Assembly: GCA_026874595.1 (NCBI GenBank)
Contig: CM049313.1
Span: forward strand, 69,188,659-69,252,658
Length of the DNA stretch: 64,000 bases
Origin: Sipunculus nudus
Lineage: Eukaryota > Annelida > Sipuncula > Golfingiida > Sipunculidae
Reading direction: 5' to 3'
Shown here: positions 35,404 to 46,505 of the stretch, piece after piece
Layout: each line of letters begins with the position of its first letter
Position numbering within the stretch: the first letter of the stretch is position 1
Position numbers and translations under genes: made by a program
Notes under the pieces: generated by a model
Database searches by the model: none
Told to the model about the DNA's origin: nothing
The model's input: the letters and a program-made list of their open reading frames with translations, nothing else

Positions 35404-38400
35404 TCAATCATCTACACTCAGAAAGCTATTCAATCTGTTCCATAATGAATTGTGTTGAACAAGTTTCCCTTTATGAATTGCTACTTGTCTCTCAATAGTA
35501 TAGTATAATTTTATATGTTTAACAGCATCATTTAGAGACAAAGGGTATTCTTTACATCTTGCTACATAAATATAATATTTTATCAACAGGATAATTTTGT
35601 CTAACAATTTATCAGAACTTACATTGAACAGTATTATATCTCTAGCATATATCATGGGCAAGTTTAAGGTGTCTAACCATATGAATATTTCCGACCATAG
35701 CTTTTTAACTTTAGAGCATTCACAGAATAAATGTATCAGTGTTTCTTTTTCTTGCTTACAGAAGGTACATATGTCATATTCTTTTAAACCCATCTTTACC
35801 AAAGATTTGTTTAACGTTAAGATTCTATGTAGAATTTTAAACTGGAAGTACCTTAATTTTACAGATATAGTGGTTGAATAAAGATTTTTAAATGCCTCTA
35901 ATACATTTTTTTTATCACATTCTGGTACATTTTGTTGCCATTTTAGAAAAGTATTTTCTGGGTGTACAAACTTCTGTTTAACAAGTTCAGCGTACATAAA
36001 TTTTACTGGTTTCACCACTAATAATAGTTTATCAATCTTATACATATATACTATGGCTTCACTGCTGTTTCCTTTAATTTCTCTTTTCCATCTTATTGGG
36101 ACTGCATGTAATATGCTATTGTATGTCATTGTATTGATTTGATGCCCATAGTTCTGTCGCATTTCTTGCAGAGTATAAAATTTATAAGAATTATTCACTT
36201 TTTTAGTTAAATGGTAAACATATTTTATACCAGCATCATACCATTTTCTATAAAATACAATTTTACCGTTTATTTTAAGATTAGAGTTAAACCACAAGGA
36301 TTGGTTCAAGAATTCATTTACGGTTTCAGGATCATTAAAATTATATTTACATCATTCTTGAATAATTTCTTTCCAAAAAAGATTGACCCCTTTCAGCACT
36401 GATGTTTGGTTTACATCTTCAATTTTTAAGTTACATGTGAAAAGATACTCAGTCAAATTATTCAAGCTACAATTAACCAATTGTCTCCATCCTTGTTCCA
36501 AACTGGAAGCGAGACATCTATTAATCCATGCCAGTTTTGTAGCTTGTAGTTTAGACCAGATATCTATCATTTCTAGACCACCTTCATCCTTTGGTGCTAT
36601 TAAAATATTTCGTTTGATTTTATCAATTTTACTGTTCCATATAAAATTAAAGAGGGTAACTTCTATTTCTTTCAGGAATGAAGCAGGTGGATTTGGTAGA
36701 ACTGATAATTGATATTGTAGCTGAGAGATTAATTCTGATTTAATCACTGTTATTTTCCCCAAAGGTGTTAACTGTCTTTTTGCCCATATATCAATTAAAT
36801 TCTTAATTTTTTCTAATGTAGGTCTGAAATTCAGGTCACATAGATTTTCTAATTTATTGTTGATTTGAATACCAAGAATTGTAACTGGTCCTGTGCTCCA
36901 TTGTAGACCCATTTTAATTATTTGGTCTTTACCATATGTATGATTTCCCATTGGCATAACTACTGTTTTTTCAATATTAATTTTTAATCCACTTAATTTC
37001 TGAAATTTTTTAAAATCTTCAATCACTTCTTTCATTACCATGTGGCCTCCCCTTAAAAACAAAGTTGTGTCATCTGCGTATTGGGAGATCACATGTTTTT
37101 CATTATTTATTTCAATTCCTTTAATATTGATATTGTCCCTGATCCTGTTAGCCAAAAGTTCTGCTGAAATGATATATAGATAAGGTGATAATGGACAGCC
37201 TTGTCGCACTCCTCTACCTAATTTAAAAAAACTAGATATCCATCCATTATTTATGACACATGATGAAATATCCTTATAAAAAATTTCAATCCACTTGCAA
37301 AAAGTGTCTCCAAAATTATAGAATTTCAATACTTTTTTGATAAAAGGCCATTCTAAAAAATCGAAAGCCTTTTCAAAATCGATTTGCATTAAATTGGCTT
37401 TGATTTTATTTTTACCACAGTAGCTAAATAAACTATAAATTCTACTATGATTTTCACCTATATATCTGTTTTGTAAAAATCCAGTTTGGTCAGGATGAAT
37501 TAATATTTGAAGTATTTTTTTCAGTCTGTTAGCCATACATTTAGTTATTAATTTATAGTCAACATTAAGAAGTGATATTGGCCTCCAATTCTTTAGTACT
37601 AAGGGATCTTTGGACTTTTTAGGAATTAATGTAATTATACCTTGTCGCTGGGAGATATTTAATTTTCCGGTTTCAAAGGAGTGTTTATAAGCTGCTATTA
37701 AATCTTCTTTAATGTCTTCCCAAAAAAATTTATAAAATTCTACTGTTAGACCGTCAGTACCTGGTGTTTTACCATTTTTAAAAGATTTCAAACATTCATT
37801 AAGTTCTTTTTCACTTAAAACGTTATCGCAAAAATTTATATCTTCTTCTGATAATATTTTTGATGGTTTATTAAAAAACTCACCATACTGACTTTCATCA
37901 GGTGTCAAGTTAGCTGAAGTATATATTTTTTCATAAAAATGTTGTGCTTCCTGTAAGATATCTTTCGGTTCAGTCATATATTTATCCTCAGATTTTAATT
38001 TAGTTATAGTTTTATTGTTATACAGTCTTTTTTCAAGATTTAGAAAGTATTTGGATGGTTTTTCGCCATCCATATGCCATTTTGCTTTGCATCGAAACAT
38101 TGCACTCTTTGTTTTTTCTTGTACAATATTCTCTATCTCTGATTTTTTTTCTTTAATCTCTTCAATTATTTTTTCATCTGGGTTGCGTGAATATTGTTCT
38201 TCTAAGTAATTTAATTCATTTTCAAGTTCCTGTAGTAATGTCCTTCTCTTTTTATTTATTGTAAACGAGTGCGCTATTGTTGCCCCTCTTATCTTGCATT
38301 TTATAACATCCCACAGTAATGCTGGGTCTGTGTTTTCATTATATTCTTTTGTCTCTCTAATAGTTTCTTTTATTAATTTAATATAATCTTTATTGTATAA

Positions 38401-39159
38401 ATGTTGGGCATTGAATTTCCAGAAACCTGGTCCCCTTTTATGAAGATTCAGATCTAGTAAAATCATGACTGTAGAGTGGTCGGTTTTAAAACCGGGTACA
38501 ATGTCTGTTTTTTGTACAATTCCTTTGAGGCCTTTTGAAATTAAGAAGAAATCCAGTCTGCATAACAACGGTTTAGGTTTTAATCTTTTCCAGGTGTACT
38601 GCACTTCCTGAGGGTGAAAATCTCGCCAAATATCTATCAGATCTAAGTTTTTTAACCATGTGTTTATTAATTCGTTGGATTTAGAATGAGTCTTTGGGTT
38701 ACCCCCCTTTTTGTCTTTCTCTATATTAAGTACTAGATTAAAATCACCCCCTAATATTCTATTATCGTTTGGTAGAGTTTCGATAATTTCCATAATATTA
38801 TAAAAGAAACTTGGATCATCACGATTTGGACCATAGATGTTTACAATGGTACATCTTATTCCTTCAACAGTGATATCTAATACAATGAACTGACCAGAAT
38901 CACTACATATGCTGTTGTGTATTTCATAGTTAATATTATTTTTCAGCATGACACATACACCTTTGGCATTACTAGCCCCATGTGAAAATATAATAGTACC
39001 ACCCCATTCAGCCATCCATTTGTTCTCATCTGTGAGTGTACAATGTGTTTCCTGTAATAATATTATTTTAGCATTTTTTTTATGTAACCAGTGGAAAGTT
39101 TCCCTCCTTTTTATTTCATCTCTTAGTCCTCTAACATTAAGCGAAATTATCTCTGTGAA
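35404..39159 (-). pseudogene. LINE ORF2: AP endonuclease, reverse transcriptase, zf-RVT; one internal TGA
   Basis: About 1250 codons in one frame, interrupted by TGA at 36352-36354. The endonuclease part opens with SLNVRGLRDEIKRRE (no Met; TAA at 39160-39162 just upstream) and has QETHC, NIYGPN, GGDFN and DHSTV motifs. The reverse transcriptase has NWRPISLLNVDYK, HPDQTGFLQNRYIGEN, QIDFEKAFDFLEW, GVRQGCPLSP and the catalytic YADD (37069-37080). After the TGA the same frame continues with a Cys/His zinc segment (CTFCKQEKETLIHLFCEC, zf-RVT) and the C-terminus. Family role: nicks target DNA and primes cDNA synthesis. First in-frame ATG is 39015, which would cut off the first part of the endonuclease. 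Confidence 0.93.
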
Positions 39160-41633
39160 TTAAAATTAATGGGGTTATTTCTAATTTTTTTTCTAAGTGT
39201 AGATATCATGAGAAACATGTATATACATGTAATGCTTAAATTATTTTGTAATCCTGATGTGAGTATACTATACAAAAACATAAACAATAACATACAAAAC
39301 CATAAGAAGAACATAAATATGTCAACAAATATCATACCAATTTCTGCCAACTGCTTAAGACGATGCATCCCTACTTCTTTTTAATGTAACGTTATTTAAC
39401 ACTGCATGATTATCAAAGTGTACATTAGTGAACAGAGATAGAGGCTAATAGAAGCGTTTCTATCACACATATACAACATGAAATAAGTGCCGTATGAATT
39501 TCTGTTTTGCCTGTTTTACTGCTTTTCTCTTAGACACTATTAGAATAATTTTTCACCTTTCTCTATCTGACAATTGCAATATGTAGATAACTTTCAAAAT
39601 CTAAATTAGCGTACCATCTATAGTGTATTGAATAGTAGTCTCAGTGCCATCGCTTTTATCCAAAATATAAGATATTTATATTATATCAATTAACGCACAT
39701 TTCGTCTTCAGAGAGGAAAAAAAAAAATTCCTCCATATCAAAGCGGAAAAACTTTAAAATATAACTCAAAAACCTTAAACATTGGTTATACAATCATTGC
39801 ACGACAAAAAATATGGATTTAAAATCTGATACATTCCAAACAGGATTTCCTTAATAAAAATCACAAAACCTTTTTATATATAATCATAGCTGATATTTTA
39901 CAATAGTTCTGTGAGCAATACATTCCTCTATATTTTATATAATTAATTTTCCTTTTAGTTGGGTTTCTGAGCTTGTATCTCCTATATTTGGAACATTGGA
40001 TTCCTGAACTTGTAATTGTATCACTTATAATTGAAAAACTCGTGAATTATACAATCCATCAGTTATAACTACGAAAAATATTAAATTTGAAGTGTCGCAT
40101 CTTACAAATCATACCTCTAAAATCACAGAATTGTGTGCTCAGCCGAATTTACATAGACATAAAAAATACCATTTCGAGATTATCTCATCTCATATCAGCC
40201 TATATTCTCTATTTTCAAGAAACATTTCACTATGAGAACTTAAGTTTAGCTGATCCGAATGAAAAGTAAACAATACAGACCAAATTACTTAAAATATGAG
40301 CTTTAATATGTTATTACACTCAAGATGATCTCATTTCAGTTGCATTTCCCAATTTCATATAACGATTTCAGATACATGTGCTGACACTACTGTATTGGCC
40401 TATCCAGTTGATCCTTTAAAATACTTGTTATTCATACCACTGTAAGGTATTTATGGTTTTAGTTTCCCAAACCAACACAAAGGAATTCTTTATCGGCAGT
40501 GAACATTGATAAGATTTCTGTTTTCAGGGTACTCGTTAACCCTATTTATCATAAAGTCCTAAAATATAGGTTTAACCCATGTCTAAAGTTCTGCGTCAAT
40601 AGTTGTTATTCGAGCCCTCTATAAATATTGGCCATTTGGTTCTCGCACAATGATAGGAATCATATCATCAGCACAGATCCATTAAATATATATCCATTCA
40701 ATAGAAATTGGTCTTTCAATAAAAAGTGACTTTACCATTTGGTTATTCATGGAAGTAAAAAAGTTAACTAGTGTACATAATCAAAGTCGATTTTCAAACA
40801 ATATCTAACCAGGAGACAAATACATGAATAAGCGGACATAAATATTCATGATAGACCTTACCTTTTATGGGCCTACCGTATAGTTTTCTAAACCTCTTTT
40901 TCTCTCTTTTTTAAACTTATTAAACAGACAATCAAAAGTTCAACAGAGTATAATTATTAATTGTGTCTCGGATTTCAATTCCAGTCAACCATGTCTTTCT
41001 CCCTGTCGACATAAACCAAAAAATAAAAACGTAGAAATGAACCAAATTTACAGCACTTAACCCGTAACAGCGCATATATGAGATAGAGTGGTTCATTCTT
41101 ATTGTTTAATTGGTCACTAAGAATAAAATGTCAGGTGTAGACTAGGAGTATCTGGAGTTAAACAAATAATAATAAATATATAAATATATATTAGGGTGTT
41201 TAACCTCAACGCTACCTCAACACAGTAGTGACAGACCCAATTACATGTTATTAAACTTAATTCAAAATGTAGAAATGCAAACAAAACTGCCATCCTTATC
41301 TAAGGCATCATTGAAGTAATATTAAAAACAACAGAAAATTAAACCAATTTACCTGAGGCATCATGACAAGTCACCTATGGTAAGGGTTAACACATTGACT
41401 AATGATTGAGCGCTAAATCAAGTCTTTCAGCTACGCTGTAGAAAATTTGTTCTCTAAGAAAAACTAACCGTGCTGTTCTCTATCCAGTGTGACACGCTTG
41501 ATGAAAGATCTCGGATTGACTGAGCGATAAAACAAGTCTATCGGCATATAGAAAAAAGTGTCCTCTGTAGAAGCCGGCCGTGCTGCCCCCTGTACAATAT
41601 AACACACATCATAGAAGTTCGCGGTCTTCAAAT
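39160..41633 (-). other. LINE inter-ORF spacer, 2.47 kb, non-coding
   Basis: No frame of interest on either strand. It includes a diverged tandem duplication of about 112 bp next to ORF1 (about 41395-41505 and 41508-41620, both with GAGCG(C/A)TAAA(T/A)CAAGTCT). At its ORF2 end the minus strand reads TTTTAATTCACAG, which resembles a 3' splice site. Inter-ORF spacers of L1-type elements are usually far shorter. Confidence 0.8.
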
Positions 41634-42569
41634 TTAACTTTGAATAGGTACCACTTGGCCGTCAACAATGAGGCGTCCCCGCCAGAAACGGGCTTTCTTC
41701 TTTTGATGATAAGCCTCTTTCAGCTGTGGTAAAGCCTTTTTCTTTAAGGCATAGTCTTCCATTGTCAAATCTTCAATGACTGCCTGTGTAGGCGTCCCGT
41801 TTGACTTGTTTAGTGAAGTTTTGGCATTTCGTAATATTTTATTTCTGACTGGGCGTGAAAAGCATCTAAAAATGATGTGTCTGTGTTTATCAGTTAATTT
41901 TCCAATTCTATGTGCTGTCTCTATGACTGCTTTAGCCTCTGTCATTGTACATTCAGTTCCCAAAAGTTTCCTTTCCGAGATACATTTGGCCACAATATTC
42001 ATGCAGTCCTCATCTCGCTTTTCTGGCACCCCCACTAATCTCAAATTAAATTCTCTTGTGTAACGTTCAATGTTAAGTATTTTACTGGTTAGAACCTTCT
42101 CCAAGGTTTCTATTTTTTCTGTCAGCTTCTTTTCTATTTCTTTAAGTGTCCCAATTTCGTTCTGAAGCTTCTTGTTTGTCTGTTCTATGGTCTCAATTTT
42201 ATTTGTAACTGTATCGTACTGGCTTTGTACAAATTGCGCCGTATTTTCTAGTTCTTTAATTTGGCACCCATGCTCCTTCGTTTTATTACTCATGATATCC
42301 AGTTTTCCTTCTAGTGTTTTTATATCTCTCTGCAGAGCATTTTTACACTCTTCAATCGCTTTACTCATTTTCTGTTCTAAGCCACTGAAATAACTTTCCA
42401 AACTCGCCTCACTTGTCTCACCTGTTTGTTGCCCCTGTTGTTCCGTCATGGCCGCCATGTTTTCTTTCTCCGGCCCCTCTCTGTTTTGATCTTTCTCAGA
42501 GTTTTCTGTCAAATATGAGTCCATTGGCTTTTGTGTTTTGTTGGTAGTTCTTCGTCCTGATTTCCCCAT
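41634..42569 (-). CDS. LINE ORF1 protein, L1 ORF1p-like RNA-binding protein
   Basis: 311 residues. A basic N-terminus (KSGRRTTNKTQK) is followed by a long coiled coil (about residues 56-172, heptads such as LEGKLDIMSNKTKEHGCQIK). Then come an RRM-like segment starting REFNLRLVGVPEKRDEDC, with IETAHRIGK and IIFRCFSRPVRNKIL, and a C-terminal domain ending ARFWRGRLIVDGQ. That is the L1 ORF1p (transposase_22) layout: coiled-coil trimer, RRM, CTD. Family role: binds its own RNA and acts as a nucleic-acid chaperone in the ribonucleoprotein. The start is the ATG at 42569; the GTG just upstream is not needed. No frame break. Confidence 0.9.
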   Translation of the reverse strand: MGKSGRRTTNKTQKPMDSYLTENSEKDQNREGPEKENMAAMTEQQGQQTGETSEASLESYFSGLEQKMSKAIEECKNALQRDIKTLEGKLDIMSNKTKEHGCQIKELENTAQFVQSQYDTVTNKIETIEQTNKKLQNEIGTLKEIEKKLTEKIETLEKVLTSKILNIERYTREFNLRLVGVPEKRDEDCMNIVAKCISERKLLGTECTMTEAKAVIETAHRIGKLTDKHRHIIFRCFSRPVRNKILRNAKTSLNKSNGTPTQAVIEDLTMEDYALKKKALPQLKEAYHQKKKARFWRGRLIVDGQVVPIQS

Positions 42570-42684
42570 CACTATAATATCTCAGTGACTCTTGTTTGTG
42601 GGTGCTTTTCAGCTTTTTTTTCCGTCAAAGCGGGAGCTCGTCAAGGGTATGACTTGTCAGTCGCGCATGCGCACCAAAGTTTTT
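42570..42684 (-). promoter_or_regulatory. LINE 5' UTR with NRF1-type palindrome
   Basis: The element's first 115 bases on the minus strand. Eleven or so bases from the 5' end lies TGCGCATGCGCG (42662-42673), a perfect match to the NRF1 consensus palindrome. It is a plausible internal RNA polymerase II promoter element; activity is inferred. Confidence 0.55.
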
Positions 42685-42699
42685 CAGTAATACATAGTT

Positions 42700-44924
42700 G
42701 GAATTTAAGAGCAGGAGAGAATATATTGAATTATAAACACTTGACACTGACGGATATTTCAGTGGTCATTTTCAACATTGCTTCACGTCCAAGAGAAATC
42801 GGCTTATTTTAAGATTTAGGTAGCAATTTTCAATCACCGATCTGGAAAGTCCATTACAAGTATTATCCAGTTATTCTTTCTTCATAAAAAGGTGTACAGA
42901 CATGCTTTCCATGCCACTGCTATTCTCCTTTATCTCTCTTTAATACAGGTTTACGTAATTTTGTGTTATGCACTAATTAAGCCTCCACTCGTAGAGAGAG
43001 AGGCTTATATTTTAATACTGTATCGATATTTGGATAAAAGAACTATCGGAGGACATTCTAAAGTCACCCTGAGTGCAAAACAATCTACTTATTTTTTTTC
43101 TGTCTTTGCAGATTTTTTATCTTTCTTTTCTTTTCTTTCTTCCGCCTCTGTGCACTAGGTCTCCCATTAACTTGGCTTTTTTCAATAACTGAAATGTGGG
43201 CACAATATTAGTCCCTGGTGAAATATTTACATCTGATATTTAACTTTTACCTTCACCTTATTCTCAAGGTCGTACACTGCGACCGAATTCTTCATTATCG
43301 CATATTTGTTCCTGTTTTGGCTAGATCTATATTATTACTGATTTTCTTAAACTGACCTTTGCCGGGAAATATCAGTCATATAGGTGTCAGATTTGCACAT
43401 GATGTTTATTTTCTACCTAAACCTTATTTACGAGGTCACACCTGTTCTCCCTAATTAGATTTTATAGGTTTAATAGTCACAATTAATAGATTTACCTTTA
43501 GTCCGTTTTTTTCCCTCATGTCTACCTGTTTTTTTTTTTTTTTTTGTTTTTTTTTTGCCGTGAAACTTTTTATTAGTTGATGATGTCATGTAGTTTCATT
43601 TCAAGGGAAACAATTATAGTGTAGAGATGAGGATTAAAGGACCTAATTTTCAACAAGGTAAATATAATGCCTACCTTAAACCTTATTGAAGTAACAGAAT
43701 TATTTGAAAATATGAGAAAATTAGTCTACTGTTTACAACATATCAGAAACACTTATGGCGGTCAAGGTCATTACGCACATGCAAAACAACCCCAGTTGGT
43801 AATTGCCGCTGATCGGATGATGTCATGTAAACACTCTAAAACACATAAGATGACTACCCATGCAGGGACACATCATATCTGCCAGATCAATGTGAGGAGT
43901 TGAAAAGTTGAAAAAAAATTATCTACAAGCAATAGGTGGACAGCAGGTGGTGAAAATGACCATAAATTCCAAGCTACATAGCCTTTCAGAGCCATTACTG
44001 TTAACGGGCATGGAGGGTTAAAACCAGGGGGGGGGGGGGGTTACAAGCGTGTGTGTTGAGGGGGGCGGGAGGCTCCTCTAGCGGAGGCTGGACGATCGCA
44101 TACATCTTGTTTATTTATTATGTTATCAATTTATGAAGGCTCCTTTGATCACATCATGGCAGCAATAAACATTTACATAGAAAGGATTTATTAAAAATCA
44201 TTCAATAAGAAATGAATATAAAAAAAAAGACTTAAGGCCAAAACATACCAATATACATGTACCGGCCTAATACATAAACTGAGGAGGCAATCGTTTACTT
44301 ACATTTTGGCCAGGAATGATGCAAATATCTTCTTCTTATCAAGAAATGGTGCACATGAACGAGAGTTTAATGAAATCTATTTTCAATAAAAATGCACCAA
44401 AGGGCATCATTAATAGAGACGATGATTTCTTTGAAGTGATGACTCTGTTACTGTTACCAAGGAAATATTCGATGAGGAAAATGAAGCACGTATACATGAG
44501 CGGAAGAGACGTATAGAAATTGTTTTGGCGTGATCTGAAAGGTTTTAAACCGTTTATAAATTTGATGCCTGAACAATTTTTCAATTCTTTTTTACTTATC
44601 ATCAGCATAATGAGTCATCAGTTTCTGAGCGTAAAACGACTGAGCCAACATTATTGCGCCATCTATCGCCCGTACCTCGCAGGAGCACCACAGTCACAGT
44701 GCAATGCCAACAGCCTTGTTCATTATTAAAAACATAATCGGTCAGTAAGTTACTAATGGCCAAAACGTAATTTATTCTGACATTTCATTGCTGAGAAAAT
44801 ACAGAATTCTTTTGGATAAATCCAAGGAAAACATGTCTGGAGCATATATACGATGGAATGAGCGTAGTGTCCAAAACACAAGTCGGGAGGGTTTTGATGA
44901 CCCGTACGCCACTGTGCATGGAGG
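42700..44924. other. Intergenic stretch, nothing recognised
   Basis: Contains T18GT10 (about 43530-43557) and G14 (44027-44040). Small open frames only; none has a recognisable domain. Confidence 0.45.
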
Positions 44925-45489
44925 ATCCAAACCTAGGGGTGGGGTCCCATGTTGTATATTTCCACGAGGGGGCGCCAGTGCCCCCGACGATACTCTCTGG
45001 CAAGACACTGAACAGGGCACGGCTTTCAGGCAGTTCATTCCAATTTGCCACCATCTAAGCCCAATATGTCATTAGAAGCGAATGACGCATGCACTCTATA
45101 TGATATGGAAGGTCCATGATCCATAGAGGCCGTGTCCACGCCTACTCAAACAATATTTCTTTCAGTACACATCATGTCTTTAGAGAACCCTTGGAAATGA
45201 AGTGTCAAACTCCTTATATTAACTTCCACATCTGGAAAGGCCTCCCAGTCTCTACCTTCTGTCATCCGCCATACATTAGCACCGCCGCTCCCTCAGGCAT
45301 CCTTCCGTGTTTTTTTTTCTCCTACGTTTAAAGATCTATCATTGTTTCTGGGTCTGTCTTAGCCCAAGGGCGTTTGAGTAACTTGGACAATCGGTCTCTT
45401 CTATATCACGTGTATTTTCTGCAAAATGGAAAGGCGAGTCCATGTGTGTGCCGCCATATTCTGTCACAAAGAAGGTATAACTGGAAAAC
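44925..45489 (-). pseudogene. Decayed second copy of the cyclase exon 2
   Basis: On the minus strand an intact-looking acceptor TTTTTTTTCAG precedes a segment encoding SSYTFFVTEYGGTHMDSPFH, the cyclase metal motif with its first His changed to Tyr. The frame then shifts: LSKLLKRP and DPETM, then stops, EKKKHGRMPEGAAVLMYGG, a stop, then after another shift MCTERNIV, a TGA, VGVDTASMDHGPS, and, after a shift, MVANWNELPE and GGTGAP. These follow the order of the gene at 49143-49845. Several stops and at least three frameshifts show loss of function. The kept acceptor and position argue for DNA-level tandem duplication, not retrocopy. No matching exon 1 found. Confidence 0.88.
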
Positions 45490-45499
45490 CTGAAAAAAA

Positions 45500-45655
45500 A
45501 TAATGACATCACGATTGTTGTATAAAATGATTTGTCTCTAGCTATCAAGTGACTTCATATATTTCATGTGGCAACTTGAAACAAAGAAAACCAATGAAGT
45601 CACGATTGTTATACATTTATTTGTCTCTAGCTGTCAAGAGACTCATACATTCACA
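45500..45655. repeat. Short tandem duplication, about 95 bp
   Basis: TCACGATTGTTGTATAAAAT then TTTGTCTCTAGCTATCAAG (about 45508-45550) recurs as TCACGATTGTTATACATTTA then TTTGTCTCTAGCTGTCAAG (about 45600-45640). It lies just upstream of the pseudogene exon. Confidence 0.65.
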
Positions 45656-46119
45656 GTAAAGTACCCCAATGTGACTCCGTAATGGCGCAATCCGGAGTAG
45701 TTTAAAAGCATTCTGATGCGAAATTCCGGTATTCGGTGCTTTTTTTCTATTTTCAGATTTTTTTCAGGTAAAAATTGGGGATGAGCGCTCTCTACATCCA
45801 CGTAAGTCGGTCCCCGATAGGTACAGAGCAGTGTAATTCGCCTTATAATACATATAATAACGTATTAACTTAAGGAATTATAACGTCGGCTTTAGAAGAG
45901 AATACGCAGTTTAAAGACCGATTCACTTCATGAATGCCAGTGCCGTGTCATTTGGGGACAGACCAAATATCATGAAAAACAAATCGTAATAAAAATAACA
46001 TAATTGTTTTTGATATTTGAAATAAAGCCACGTGACAATTTAAAGAACTGCGCATCCCTCGTATAGTTGGATGGGATGTTTAAAACTTTAATCCTAGTCG
46101 GTGAAAAAAATCAGTAGGA
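45656..46119. other. Nothing recognised
   Basis: No repeat family or exon recognised between the short duplication and the next repeat. Confidence 0.4.
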
Positions 46120-46505
46120 CGGTCATTTGACCTTGACCTTTCTTCCGCGCATGACCTCAAAATGGAAAAGCTTCTCAACCTATTGTTAGTTAACCATTAT
46201 TTGAAAGACGGTATAGATGTCCATAATCAAGCTTTTTCAAGAAGTTGGTCCTGTGACTTCAGCTTTGATCTCGTGACCTTCAATTTTCTTCCAACAGCCA
46301 TATGTGAAACATTCAAGGTTTAGGCTGAACTGCCCTGTGGCCTTGACCTTTGACAGTGTTACCTAAATTTTTTAAGATTCCACCTCTTTTGACTTCAAAT
46401 GCGTCCACATGCGAAAGGATCGAAGGAGGGAAGGTATGACGGATGGACGGACGGACGGAGGCATTACTATATATCCTCTCTTGCAAATTCGTTGCAAGGG
46501 TATAA
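46120..46505. repeat. TGACCTTGACCT repeat with GACGG tail, copy outside EIF3J
   Basis: Shares TTGACCTTGACCTTT words and the closing GGACGGACGGACGG (about 46443-46458) with the intron 7 repeat at 12136-12850. Single diverged copy; non-coding. Confidence 0.6.

Larger units (their letters stand above)
35182..42699 (-). mobile_element. Full-length L1-like LINE retrotransposon with 15-bp target-site duplication
   Basis: The duplication CAGTAATACATAGTT occurs at 35182-35196 and 42685-42699, and encloses a poly-T tract (35195-35226, the element's poly-A tail) and all of the element. On the minus strand the order is a 115-base 5' UTR, ORF1 (42569-41634), a spacer of about 2.47 kb, ORF2 (from about 39159 to 35404) and a 3' UTR of about 180 bases. 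The duplications show that the whole 7.5 kb, spacer included, was inserted as one unit. ORF1 is open. ORF2 has one internal TGA and no evident AUG at its N-terminus, so this copy is probably not active on its own. Confidence 0.95.

Noticed and set aside
36383-39163. Plus-strand frames over the LINE (36383-36712, 38015-38209, 38948-39163 and others)
   Set aside because: Antisense shadows of ORF2; they have no domain or start context.
44788-45075. Plus-strand frame over the cyclase pseudogene
   Set aside because: Antisense shadow; the minus strand aligns with the cyclase gene.
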